Source: Macrocystis pyrifera (Eukaryota > Sar > Phaeophyceae > Laminariales > Laminariaceae). From it: a stretch of DNA of 64,000 nucleotides. The translations under genes and the position numbers were made by a program. Below are positions 42,208 through 53,700 of this stretch, one piece after another; the stretch's first letter is position 1; the number at the start of each line of letters is the position of its first letter. Where the stretch lies: NCBI GenBank assembly GCA_031763025.1, contig JASSKH010000003.1, positions 7,926,718 through 7,990,717 on the forward strand. The letters run 5' to 3'. The notes under the pieces are model-generated. The model did no database searches. It was given only the letters and a program-made list of their open reading frames with translations, and was not told where the DNA came from.

Positions 42208-43797
42208 CTTGGACAATAGACCTATCAATAGACTATTGACCCTACAGCAGAGTCACGAGGTTGTCTGTTAATTGGAATTGTCCGGGCAAGTGATGTCATA
42301 GACTGTCTAGCAATTGAAATTGTTAGACAATTGATCTTGGATACTGTCTAACAATTGGATTTATTCGGACAATTGATATCGGGCACTGTTTAACAATTGG
42401 AATTGTCCGGACAAATAATTTTGAAGACTCTCTATCAATTGAAGCTGCTATGACAATTGATTTTAGAGACTGTCCATTAATTGGAATTGTCTGTCAGGCA
42501 ATTGATGTTTGGTGCTTTTCAATAATTGGAACTGTCCAGACAAATGAGCTAGGAGACTGCCTATCAATTGAAATTGTGCTGGCAAATGATTTCACAGGCT
42601 GCCTATTAATTGGAATTGCTTGAACGATTGATTTCGGGTGATTTACATGAATTGGACTTGTCGGGGCAACTGCTTTGAGATGCCGTCTATTAATTGGAAT
42701 TGTTCGGACAATGGGATTCGGAAGCGATCTACTAATTGGAATTGTCATGAATATCGAGTTTAAGAGGGCTCTGTTATTTGGAAGCTGGCAGCTACTTGTA
42801 GAACTATATTTGATTTGGTCAGCACACAACAGTACCACCATGCTAGTATTGCCTCTACAACAGGATCGGGAACTTCCCTCAATACGCAATCATTTGCAAG
42901 GTCCTTTATTGTGCCATATTACGAGTAGTATCAATTCAATGGGGAGTGTCTATCATAATACAATAACTACTGTAAGTACAGGGCCATGACATTTATCGAG
43001 CAATTGATTTCTTGCGCGGCATCTTTTTTTATAAATTTTGAAATACGTCAGCTGTGAGTTCGACCGATTAAATAGTTGATACTCAACTTTGCAAGCTGCG
43101 TAATACGCCTCGTCTTTATTCCATTTTTACCTAATTTTACAATTATTGTGATAAACCGAGCGCGCGTATTCTATATGTGATTCCTTGTCAAAGATGAATT
43201 GTGCGGAAAGTTCCAACTACTTTCCAGTCGCCGAAGTCCGTTTGGACAATTCCATTTGATTGACAGCACCCGAAATCATTTGTGCCGACAATTTAAGTTA
43301 ATAAGCAGCAGCGGAAATCAAATGTTCAGACAAAAATCCGATTATTAATAGACGGCTCCCGAAATCAATTGTCTGAACACAATTTCAATTAGTGGACAAC
43401 ACCAGAAATCAATTGTCTGGACGATTCCAATTATTGGATAGCACCCGAAATCAATTTGGTGAATAATTCCACAATTAATTGGCAGTCTCCGCGACCAATT
43501 GTTTGGACAATTCCAATTCATAGACAACACTCGAAACCTATTGCTCACACAATTCCAACTATTAGATGATACTCGAAATCAATTGCTTGGACAATTCCAA
43601 TTCATAGACAATCGCCGACAACAATTGCCTGGCCAATTTCAATTAATGGGCAATCGCCGAAATCAGTTGTATTGACAATTTCAATTAATAGACAGTCACC
43701 AAAAACAATTGTCAAGACAAATCCAATTAACACACATCCTCCTCCTGAATCAATTGTAGACACAATAGACTATTGAAATAGTAATTATTGTCCAATT
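42208..43797. mobile_element. Foldback structure with two opposed S42 arrays
   Basis: Left end CTTGGACAATAGACC and right end TATTGTCCAA are inverted. Next to each lies an array of the 42-bp unit: about twelve in reverse orientation at 42,270-42,760 and about thirteen forward at 43,235-43,765. Units start almost exactly every 42 bp (for example 42,278, 42,320, 42,362, 42,404, 42,446, 42,488). The spacer holds R4 (43,026-43,125). Long inverted arms made of short tandem repeats are the hallmark of foldback-type elements. No transposase is seen and no target duplication could be fixed. Confidence 0.6.
43026..43125 (+). repeat. Dispersed repeat R4, copy 2
   Basis: Matches 973-1085 closely. It lies in the spacer between the two S42 arrays. 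Confidence 0.75.
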
Positions 43798-45032
43798 TTT
43801 TTAATTTTCCCCCCTTTCAGCTGGCTCTAGGATCTATAGGTCAGCAGTGTAGGACACACAGCAAAGTATGTTTTGTACGAACGCTGCTGTACGAACGCTG
43901 CTGTACGAACTAACGATTTGTTGTACAGCAGTATTTTACGGTAGTACGAACGATTTGTTTTTGTTGTACTCGAGTCGACGAATGTATCGATCCGGGGATA
44001 ATCGGTACATCGGTACCGAGCAAAAAATGCCGGTCACACATTGCGGAAGGTACACGTGCATAGGCCAATGTGCCGATGACAACAACAACGAACACTGGTA
44101 CTGAGCGTACAGCGCGGATCTTCCACATGCGCATAGTACCCTGCCTGCTGCTGCTGTTGGCGCACTTACTGTGCTGAGCACAGCCGGAGCAGTGGTACTT
44201 TCAAATTCCGTTTTTTCATCTGTAAAATGCAAATGTTGGATCACACAGCAATAATAATAAGCAAAACTGAAAAGAAGCAGGGAGAGAGGTGATGCTGGTG
44301 GTGGTGTGGTCGTGGCCTGGTCACAAGTGATCGATCGAAATCTCCGATAAACCAACTTTGATAGCCGCAGTACGATCATCCGTACGCGAAAGGTGTGCCC
44401 ACTGCTGCTGCTGCTGGGCAGCTGGGTTGTGGTGCTGTAGGAAGCTGGAGGTAAGCACGCTCTGTGCACTGCTGTGGGCATTGTTCTCTAGGCGGTGGTC
44501 CGTGCTCGGTGCAACAACCAAAAAAAATGTGCAGGGATGTTATTATTATACATACGGATAAAAAAATATATAGCAGACGATGGAATGCGGACGGCAGGCT
44601 CCGACAAACACAACCAACCACAGCAACACTGTGTGTGTCGAACACGCACGGCGTGTGGGCGGCAGCGTTGGAACGATGGGATCTGTGCATGTTGTCTGTT
44701 GTGTACCTGGTATATGCCTGAGCTGTGTGCTCACAGTTCATGAGAGCCTGGGGGAGAAAACCCAAAACAGACAGCATGTACCGATACGTACGTATAAAAT
44801 AAGGCCTCTCGTACTGAAACCAGGGAAATAGTATTATCCACTCCCGCCGGAAAAAAAACTTTGGGCGCCTGCCACGCGCTTCAGAGTGCACGGATCGCGC
44901 CGAGACCTAGACCAATGTGTCCGGCAGGGCTTCCCGTGTCCGTGTGCTTGCTGTTTTGCCTAAAAGTGCTCGTGCGAAGAGAAAAATTGGCAAAAGTACG
45001 AAAATTTGACAATTATACGTATACATAACATG
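43798..45032. other. Unrecognised stretch with short repeats
   Basis: GTACGAACGCTGCT is repeated in tandem near 43,876-43,905. CTGCTG runs occur at about 44,145 and 44,404. Long open frames on both strands here (for example 43,936-44,481 and 44,376-44,891 on -) overlap each other and are low-complexity, so I do not call a gene. Confidence 0.45.
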
Positions 45033-45040
45033 ATATACAT

Positions 45041-46397
45041 TAGAGGTCGGTATCACTTCTGAAAACGCTCTGATATGATATATGATATATTTGTAAAAAA
45101 AAAGTGATATATGATATGATATATCATATCATATATCATATCATATGATATGATATGACAGAAAACCCTCCCAAGCGCCCGAGAATCTCCCGAGATCCAC
45201 TTTTTTCTTCGAAGTTCCGAGTTCTTCGAAATACCCTGACATGGCTCTATAGCTAATCTAGCTCGCACACAAGGAGCCATCATAGCTTGTCTGCTGTAGT
45301 CCACAGCAGCAGTCGTTCTCACGGCATGGTCTTCTTTGTGGTTCGCGTTGAAGTTGGAGTTGTTATTGTTCAATCTTTATAACGATGATTTTCGTATTTC
45401 GGCTTGCTTTTGTGTTAATATTAGTAAAAAGAAAGGCGGAGTGCTGCTGTTGATTTCAGGGTGAAGATTCTAGTATGTGGTGTCGTCAGTGTTATTGCAC
45501 AAAGTGCAGTCTTCATGATAATCTATTTTGAGGACAAGCGGTTGAAATTGTCTGGTGATTGCACACAGCTAGCTGCTGTGCATGCCTTGGGCCCGAGGTA
45601 TTCCTGATTGTTGCGTGCGTAATACCTTATAGCAATGTGCGCCTTGTTTATTCCGTGGAAGCGAAATATATATGCTGTTGTACCACCATGTATGACGTAC
45701 GTGGTACGTATGTACCCCTAGTATAGCTGGTATTTTATAAAAAACTAAGAAAGCACGTTATAATAATATAGCCTACCAGGTACTATACTGCTGTATATAG
45801 TATAGGTGTTGTAGGCGAGTAGAGCCTGGTAGAGGAGTTAAAATATACTACCAAATACAGATTAAAAAAATGTCAAAAGGTTTCCAACAACAATAATAAC
45901 TCGTCATCATGCCATGAATACATTATTATTACTGATGATGCTACTTTATACTGCTCTTCTCGCTGGCTGTGTGTGCATCATCACCCACCTTTCGTCCCAG
46001 CTTGTGCTCGAAAACGTTATACGAGTAATACATACGGTTCGCCCTACTATTACTGACTGACGCTGGACACATGTTTGACTATTGAAATATGTGCTTACCA
46101 GCAGTGCAAGAAGAGCATTACACCCCACCCCAACCCAAGAACGTCCTTGGCTACTGCTGTGTGGCCTCAAAGAAAGCTGAAATCGTGACTTTTATCCCAT
46201 ATCATATCACATATCATATCATATGATATGATATATCGATATCATATCATATGATATGATATATCGATATCATATCATATGATATGATACGATATGATAT
46301 ATCATATCACGGGTTTTTTTTTTGTGATATTGATACGCTTATATCATATCACATATCGTATAATATATCACATTTTGTGATATGATACCGACCTCTA
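45041..46397. mobile_element. Non-autonomous hAT DNA transposon
   Basis: A 1357-bp element with perfect 15-bp terminal inverted repeats (TAGAGGTCGGTATCA and its complement) and an exact 8-bp target duplication ATATACAT at 45,033-45,040 and 46,398-46,405. An 8-bp duplication with TAGAGG-type ends identifies the hAT superfamily. Close to both ends lie dense arrays of GATATGATAT/ATATCATATC palindromes (45,069-45,162 and 46,196-46,380). hAT transposases are known to bind subterminal repeats, so these may be binding sites. The centre has no transposase. Confidence 0.88.
46196..46380. repeat. ATATCATATC palindromic array in hAT right end
   Basis: Alternating ATATCATATC and GATATGATAT blocks, with ATATCGATAT at two joins. 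A matching shorter array is at 45,069-45,162 in the left end. Confidence 0.85.
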
Positions 46398-46405
46398 ATA
46401 TACAT

Positions 46406-47739
46406 ATATGCGATGTGACAGAGTCGGCCCTATTCTGGCTCCTATTCGGCCAAACTGTAAAAACCAAGCAAAAACGGCGGAAATGGTACTCGATTCTGCT
46501 TCGTCAATCTCATGTTGCAATGTGCTTGAAGCCCACCGCTATTAAAAAAACTAAAAAAAAAAACACCAGGTATTTTGTTTTTTGATCCGTGCAGGCGTAG
46601 CTGTCCTGGCTGTGTGTGTTTGGCGGCTTCTTCATTCTTCACGAACAAGCGGAGCGGTTTGGAAAATATAAATTTGAATTCGACGGGATACGTCCGGGAT
46701 CGTTCGAGCTCGAAAGGTGAGCATCGCTCCCGGCCAGTTGTCTCGGAAAGCGGAGCACGAGTGCACCGAAGAAGCTCCGAGGTCGAACGGACCTTTCCGC
46801 ATGAGGGTGCATGGTCCCGTGTAAGCCCCAGCTCTGGCAGAGGGATAGTTAGCAAAGCCCCTTTTGACTCCTTTGCGTTTATCTTGAGCTGGATTCTGTC
46901 TCCGAGGATCTCATGTTGCTGTAGGGAACCGAACTGGTTATTTTGTGGACGCGGAAGGAGCGTGCCAAAGGGTAGAGGTGTCGGGATGATTCGCCCGGAG
47001 GGGGGTGCCCACTGTGGACCCCAAGTGTGGAAGAGAGAGGGTTGTTTTTCTAGGTTTATGAGAGGGAGAGAAACTGGGAGGTCGATATTTAGCGGCGCGT
47101 TCGATCGGTGAGACTTGATGTTTTTGCTGTGGTTTCAACCTCTCGGAACGGCGCCGTGGAAGCCGTGCAAGCGAGCTTCTGGAGTGTGGCGTTGTGACGG
47201 CGATGCGGGTGCAGCCAGAGGGCCAGGAGGCTTCCTTTACCCTCCCTCAGAGCCTAAGTTATCGCGATCGATCCATGTCAAGAAAAGTCTCGTGTTTTTT
47301 TTTTTGCATCCTCCTGAAGGCTTTGCTATTTTCAAACGCAAAGGCCGAACGCCTTTTTCTGGTCCCATGTCTGTTGCCTCGGTCGCCGACAATCAGCCAC
47401 CTCGACGCCTCTCCCCGACCCCGTCCACGCCTTTGCCTCTCACCTTCACCCCCCATGCTGTGGACCCTGACGTTCCCCCCGAATCCTGCGCCACTTACAC
47501 CGATCTCATCCGATAACAGACCCTTTTTTTGCCTCTGTTCCAAGATTTCCTTATCAGACAGCAATTTCAGAGAGAAAGGCGCAAGGGGAGCGGGGGGAAG
47601 GGGTGGGTTACTACGGCCACAGCGGCGAGCAAGCAAGAAGGAGAGAAGAGCGAGCCAGGTGCCTGCTGGCGGCTCGTGGGCCGTGAAAACCACGCCGACC
47701 ACGCTGCAAGGAAGACAGTAGCGTCAGGACGCCGCAGCG
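46406..47739 (+). other. 5' flank of the chromodomain/bromodomain gene
   Basis: Should hold the promoter and 5' untranslated region. No TATA box or initiator could be fixed. The long frames at 46,575-47,111 and 47,529-48,218 are not convincing; the second is a shadow of exon 1. Confidence 0.45.
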
Positions 47740-50700
47740 ATGAACGGTCAGTGGCCGGGCCCTCCGCCGCTCCAGCAGCAGCAGCAGCAGCTGATGCAGC
47801 ACCAGCAGTATCAGCACCACCAGCAACAACACTACCAGCAACAGTCTGCCCTGCCGCCGCAGCAGCTCTCGGCTGGCGGTGGGGGAGGAGGAGGAGGGGG
47901 GCAGGGAGGAAACGACGCGCTCCCGTCTTCCGAGGCCCTGGAGGTGGAGGCGATGAAAAGGGGCATGCCCCCGCTCGAGCAGTGCCTGCGACGCTGCCCG
48001 CGCTGCCTGCAGGGCGTTCCAATCCGCAGCATGATGTGCCAGCACTGCCAGTACCTCATCCCAGTCTCGGCGAAGGCGATGGCGCGGAGGGAGATGAAGG
48101 AGGCTGCCGCGATACACGGGCAGCAACAACAGCAACAGCAAGGTGTGGTGTCCAACGGCGTTGGAGCGGGAGCGGGAGCGGCAGCAGCAGCAGCAGCAGC
48201 AGCAGGGGTAAATTCTAATCCGGCGGGAGGGGGATATGACGGCTATCATACCGGCTCGTCGGCGCAAGCGGGCGCGGCCGCAGCAGCGGCGGCAGCAGGG
48301 TCGGAGGCGGCAGCGACGGCGATGACGACGGCGGCGGGGGCGAGAGGGGGCGCTGGTAGCGAGTCGGACGAGCGGCCGAGGCAAAAGAGGAAGCGGCAGT
48401 CGACCAAGAAGGGCCTCACGACTGCCACGGCGGAGGAGCTCGCAGAGCTTGACGAGGGGATGTCGGACGACGAGCCTGTCAGCTGGCGGAAGTCTTCGGG
48501 GCAGCGTCGGACAGGTGTGTGTATATGTATATACGGCGGTGTTGAGCGATAGCGGCATCCATATAACAGCAGCGGTGGTGGCGATGGCGATACAACGGTG
48601 GTAGTGCGGTGCCGTGTGTGTTGGCGCCCGTGGTGTGGCGGTATATAGCATAGCATATATTGCAGCGGCGGCCGCGGCAGCGGTATGGTGGCAGTGGTGT
48701 CGGCGTCGGTATCGTCGGTGTTGGTGTCGGTGGTGCGTTGTTCTTTGACGACCTCGTGAGATCTAGGTCGGCTGCTTCTGCTGGGCGCAGTTGTGTTGTG
48801 TCGTCATCGTGCAGACCCGCACCAGCAAGCAGCAGGAGGCCATCATCACGCACACCTTTAGTCTAGAGTTGAGGGTACGATGTACTATCAATATTAATAA
48901 TAAGCGGCACGGTGCGTAGTCTACTCATTTATTAGCGTCTGTATTGCGGTAGCAGTGGCGCCGAGGTATACAGCTGACGTATTTCAAAATTTATAAAATG
49001 TATCCAAGCAGTGAATAGTGAAGCACTTGCAGCTTGGCATTCATTGTGTTGTTGTTGTTGTTTTCTTCACATTAAACCGTTCTTTCTACGCGTCGACATC
49101 CAGCACAACCAGTGTTCATGCCGATTCTTCAATCCTAGAGAGATACAAGTTCTGTGGTCACAAAGCTACGCCACAGAGATACTACGTTGCCACGTATGTA
49201 ATGCAATGCCATGTCATCATACTGCGTAGGACAGGCACGACATACACATTCCATGACCTAGAGAAAACAAAAACGAAACAAAGAAAAAACAAAAACAAAA
49301 ACAAAGACAATAATTCGAAAGAGAAAAGAAACAAAAAACATTTCGTACACATGCGACCACCGTTATTTTGATTCGTGTGTTACAAAATGGGTGTGTTGAT
49401 GCTCAATGTCAATGTTGGCTGTTCCGTTCGGCAAGCGTCTTCGCTGCCGACGAACGGCGGGGAGATCTCGTAGTTCGCAGCAGCTAGCATCAATATCATC
49501 GATGTGTCAAACAGAGGTCAGCATGCAAAATACCGTCGATATTGCGTGATGAGGACCATACGCGTGCACGCCTGCGCGGCCTACGGCAGACGTTGTGCCT
49601 CTCAATTGGTCAATTCCACGGTCTCTTCTAACGTATCTGGATTGCTATTGTAGCTGTTGTTCCTGTCGTATCCAGTACGATGAACGTGACATTGCATTAT
49701 AAACGTATCGTATCTCTGACAAATGTGTCGTGGTTTTGTGACCAGGTTGATGAAGAATCGGCACGGACACTTGGGTGCGCTGGATGTCGGCGAGTAGAAA
49801 CAGCGGTTTAATGTGAAGAACACATGCACAAACATACCGTGTGTCGGTCTGTCCTCTCGAACCAGGCGTTACCCCCGTCGGTCTGTCCTCTCGAACCAGG
49901 CGTTACCCCCATCGTCGTGTCCCAGACTGAATGAGATTGAACCAGCGAATGCTCGTCGGCGGCTTACAGCAGCTGCCAAATCATGCCAATACCTCTCTGG
50001 CCATCACTATAACCACCTTTTGATTTTTACATCAGAGTCGAAACGGTGATTACATTATTCCCGGCCAGATTGGTACGTTTCTTCCGATGACCACACAGCA
50101 GAAGGCGTGTAGAGTAGTGTACCTGATGCTGTACCTGGTACGTTGAGCAGCAGCAGTATTATCCAGCAGCATCGATATGTACGAGGGGTGATGGCTCCAC
50201 GGACAGCAGACAGCAAAGCAGTTAATATCGGCCTGGCCTCTTTAGTCCTCAATTCGATTGAAGTTCGGCTCTTAATGCCGACCCTTGCCCCTATTCTCAA
50301 CATTTTCCCAGCCATGGTGGTGGACGCAGTGGTTCATTTATTAATCATTGTCTCCCCCACTATATTTTACATGTATGCCTCTGGTTTGATGGCGTATCTT
50401 GATAGCCGTTTACGGCTGCTGCACCAGACGCTGCACGGAGTAGTTTTCGTACGCAGTACGTCGACATTGCGTCGGCGTGCTTTTGCTCTTCGTGCCAGTG
50501 TTTACTCTGTTGGCGTTGCATTTATCTCTGTCTCGTACAGCAGTAGCTTGAGACCAGACCTCCAAGACTTTGCGCCTCTCTACCATTACGGGTGACCATA
50601 CAGTAGTTAATGGGACCAAATATTGTTGGTAGAAATAGCTCAATATATAGGTTTTTGTCTATACCGTAGGTCCAATATCTATTATGGTCCCCCGTGTTAA

Positions 50701-53700
50701 TACTCGTAGGATGGAAGAATCAGCACGGCGGGCACTGGGTGTGCTGGATGTCCATGGGGCGGAAATAACGGTTTTGATGTGAAAACACAGAGAGTTCATG
50801 AAGCGAGTGTACACCTCTGGCGCACGTCGGGCGGATGAAATCACTGCTGCTGCTGCTGTACAGCTCACACCGATCTTTTTCACAGATCCGCATCGTCTGT
50901 TCAAACTTTCGAATTTCCACGAACCTGATCGGCTTGCGTTCTCTCGGGGGTCTGTACGTACGCGCGTCGTTTTCGATCTGGTGAATACGATCTGCGTGAT
51001 CTATCTGTACACGTTAACATGTGTATGTCGCATGCTGTGTGACGAACTCGAGGCAGATCATGACCTATCCGACAGTACGACACCTTGTGGTCAATGACGG
51101 CAGCAGCGGCCAGTCGAGGTGCAGACAGGCGTGCGAATGTCCGAATGCATCGCCCCAGATGCAGAGAAGTGTCACACAGCTGTTAAGTACAGCAGTACGC
51201 CATCATGTGTCGAGAATTTGGGAGTTGATAAGAATTCAGGCCGAGTTTTTTTTCAAAATTCAGCCAAGCATTTGTGCTCAGCGAGGAATGCAACTCTAAA
51301 TCCTATGTAGCAGCCTTGAAGAGCCTTCGCTCAACGTTGGCATCACGACAATGAGTATCAACTGTTTCATCAGTCGAACTCACAGCTGACGTATTTCAAA
51401 ATTTATAAAAACAAGGCGCGAGCCTTGACCAAAATACGAGTCTATTCACTGCTGTCGGGTACTGACTGTACTGCTGTATGTACTATGATGGCCGTACGGC
51501 AGCAGTAGTACTATTTATAAAGACTACTACTGCCTGTAGTGCTGGAGACTTTTACAGTTTACAGCAGACACTCTCTCAAGCGAGGAAGGGCAAGGCTGAA
51601 GGACGGGGTGTGCGCCGGTTGTAAGCATCTACTGCTGCCTGTTCCTACTTGTATACCAGTTATCTCACTTGAGTGGTACCCCAATACCCTTGAGTCAATA
51701 CAACACCCAGTATTCATACTATTAATACTACCGCCCACGTGTAGTATGGGATTGTACCCTTGAGCTGCACCATAGTAGAGATGCAGTAGGAGTAGAGCTG
51801 CAACATCACATCAGTAGCCTACTGCACGAAAAGTAGATGCAGCAGGACTAGAGCTGCAACATAACATCAGTAGCCTGGTGCACGAATAGTAGAGATGCGG
51901 CAGGAGTAGAGCTGCAACATCAGTAGCCTACTGTGTGCGACTGGGCCGTCGAGGAGGCCTCGCGTTACCGCCTTCCGTGGCATGCGGAGAGAGATCGAAG
52001 GACCCCGTCGAACCGCGTTGTACGTATGATGTGTACCTTAGCACGGACATACTTGACAGCCTGCAGCAGTATTTGCGGTACTACTACAGTATGTAGCTTC
52101 CCGCGGATACATGCGAACAGCAGTACCTTGTCGAGGATATACCTTTATTGCGGCATGCAAAGAAACGTTAAAGGGGCACCGAATGCGTGGCATGTAACAC
52201 GTGCACATGTGCACATGTTGAGCGTGCAGCGTGCAGCGTGCAGCAGTACCTGGTCCAGGATACACCTTACGTACGTATTGCGGACGTGCTGTTGTATCGT
52301 ACGTATTGCGGATTCTCCCTCATGTTGGATATGCCCTTGTCCTAGATGTTGGGTACGGCACGCGGGTTCAACTAGCAGTAGCGGTCCTTCTGTGGCGTTA
52401 ACCAATAACGGCACTAATGCGGCCACCGTTTCGTGGGCGTGAATGCGGGCAGGGGTGTGCCTTCACACTCCTCTCTCGCGCCAAGCGAGAGGCAAATCTC
52501 AAGCGGGGCTTCCGCGAGAGGAAATCTTGAAAGCACTTTCAGCAATGCAGTCCCGTTTTGGGGACAAAGTCCTTAGGATTTGAGTGTTCTCCGTCTCCTG
52601 AACGGGACTGCAGTCCTAAAAACTTGGACTTTCTTGGAGGACCCCCACCACTTCTACGCGTCACTTTCAGGTTTCGGAGTCACGTCGGCAGTTGCGTTCC
52701 GGATCATGTCACAGCAGTAGTACTCGCACTACTGCTGTATACATAGGTGTCAGCTTTTTGCAATATCATGTACCAGGTACAGCGTACAGCAGCACCGGAG
52801 CATTTCCCCCCCCCCCGAACATCAACCATGTGATGCTGGTGAGAAGAAAATTCGGTAAATGGCGGATCTTGTACGTACATAGACCGGACGTTTCGTCAAC
52901 GTATGTCCTTCGTGCAGGTATATACACCATGGTGTTGCATATACGTACGTACCGCGTGTAACACCCAAGATGACACAACACGCCACACCCCCCCCCCCAC
53001 CCGGCGGGTTTCCCAAGCCGGTTTTTCTTTTTAAAAACGGGGAGAGCAAAAAACGCCGTGCGATCCGTGCGTCCACAAGAAATATCTTGACTGCCGTATT
53101 TAGACCGCCTGCATTGCATAGCCACCATTTTTCGGCGTGTGTTGTACCTCCGCTTGTTTTCGCGGAAAAAAACGACTCGGAAAAGTCGTCTCCGGGTGTT
53201 TTGTCATATTAACCGTTGTGTATATGTATACCGATATGTGAACGGAGATGAACCCTTTTTTGGAAGGACTGCAGTCCCGTTTTTTTTGGGGACAAAGCCA
53301 CCCGAATTCTGAGTAGTTTGTCCCCGAAACGGTTGACGTTGTCTACGAGCTCTGCCTTGCGCGGATCTGCGTACGGCATTACTGCTACTGTTCGTGCTGA
53401 AAGCACGTTTTGGTGTGGTGTTTTTGGGTTGTGAGTGTCCTGAAGACGGATGCGTCACGCTGTATCAAGCTTTGACCAAGCATCGCGGCGGCGGCTCCAA
53501 CAGCCTTTCTGCCTGTCCCGGGGAAGCTCCTGCCGCTTATTTTTTTAGGGCGAAGCTTGCGGGGGTCTCGTGTTGTGCGGCGTTGCTTGCTGGCTCGTGG
53601 AAAAATGAAGGGCGGGGCCAGTCTTCTTTTTTTGGCGGATTATATGTACACTCCACTGGTGGTGTTGTCATGCCCGCTCTCCCTGCGCGTAGGGCGTTGG

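Noticed and set aside
37927..43797. CRISPR array
   Set aside because: The 42-bp units are diverged throughout, with no constant repeat and unique spacers of fixed size, and the DNA is eukaryotic with no cas genes.
47611..48651. 346-codon open frame on the - strand
   Set aside because: Opposite exon 1 of the chromatin gene. The Arg- and Leu-rich product comes from the complement of CAG, GGC and GCG runs.
50143..50595. Small membrane-protein gene inside intron 1
   Set aside because: Hydrophobic frame of 150 codons with no recognised family, ending inside an M1 element. Not enough to call a gene.
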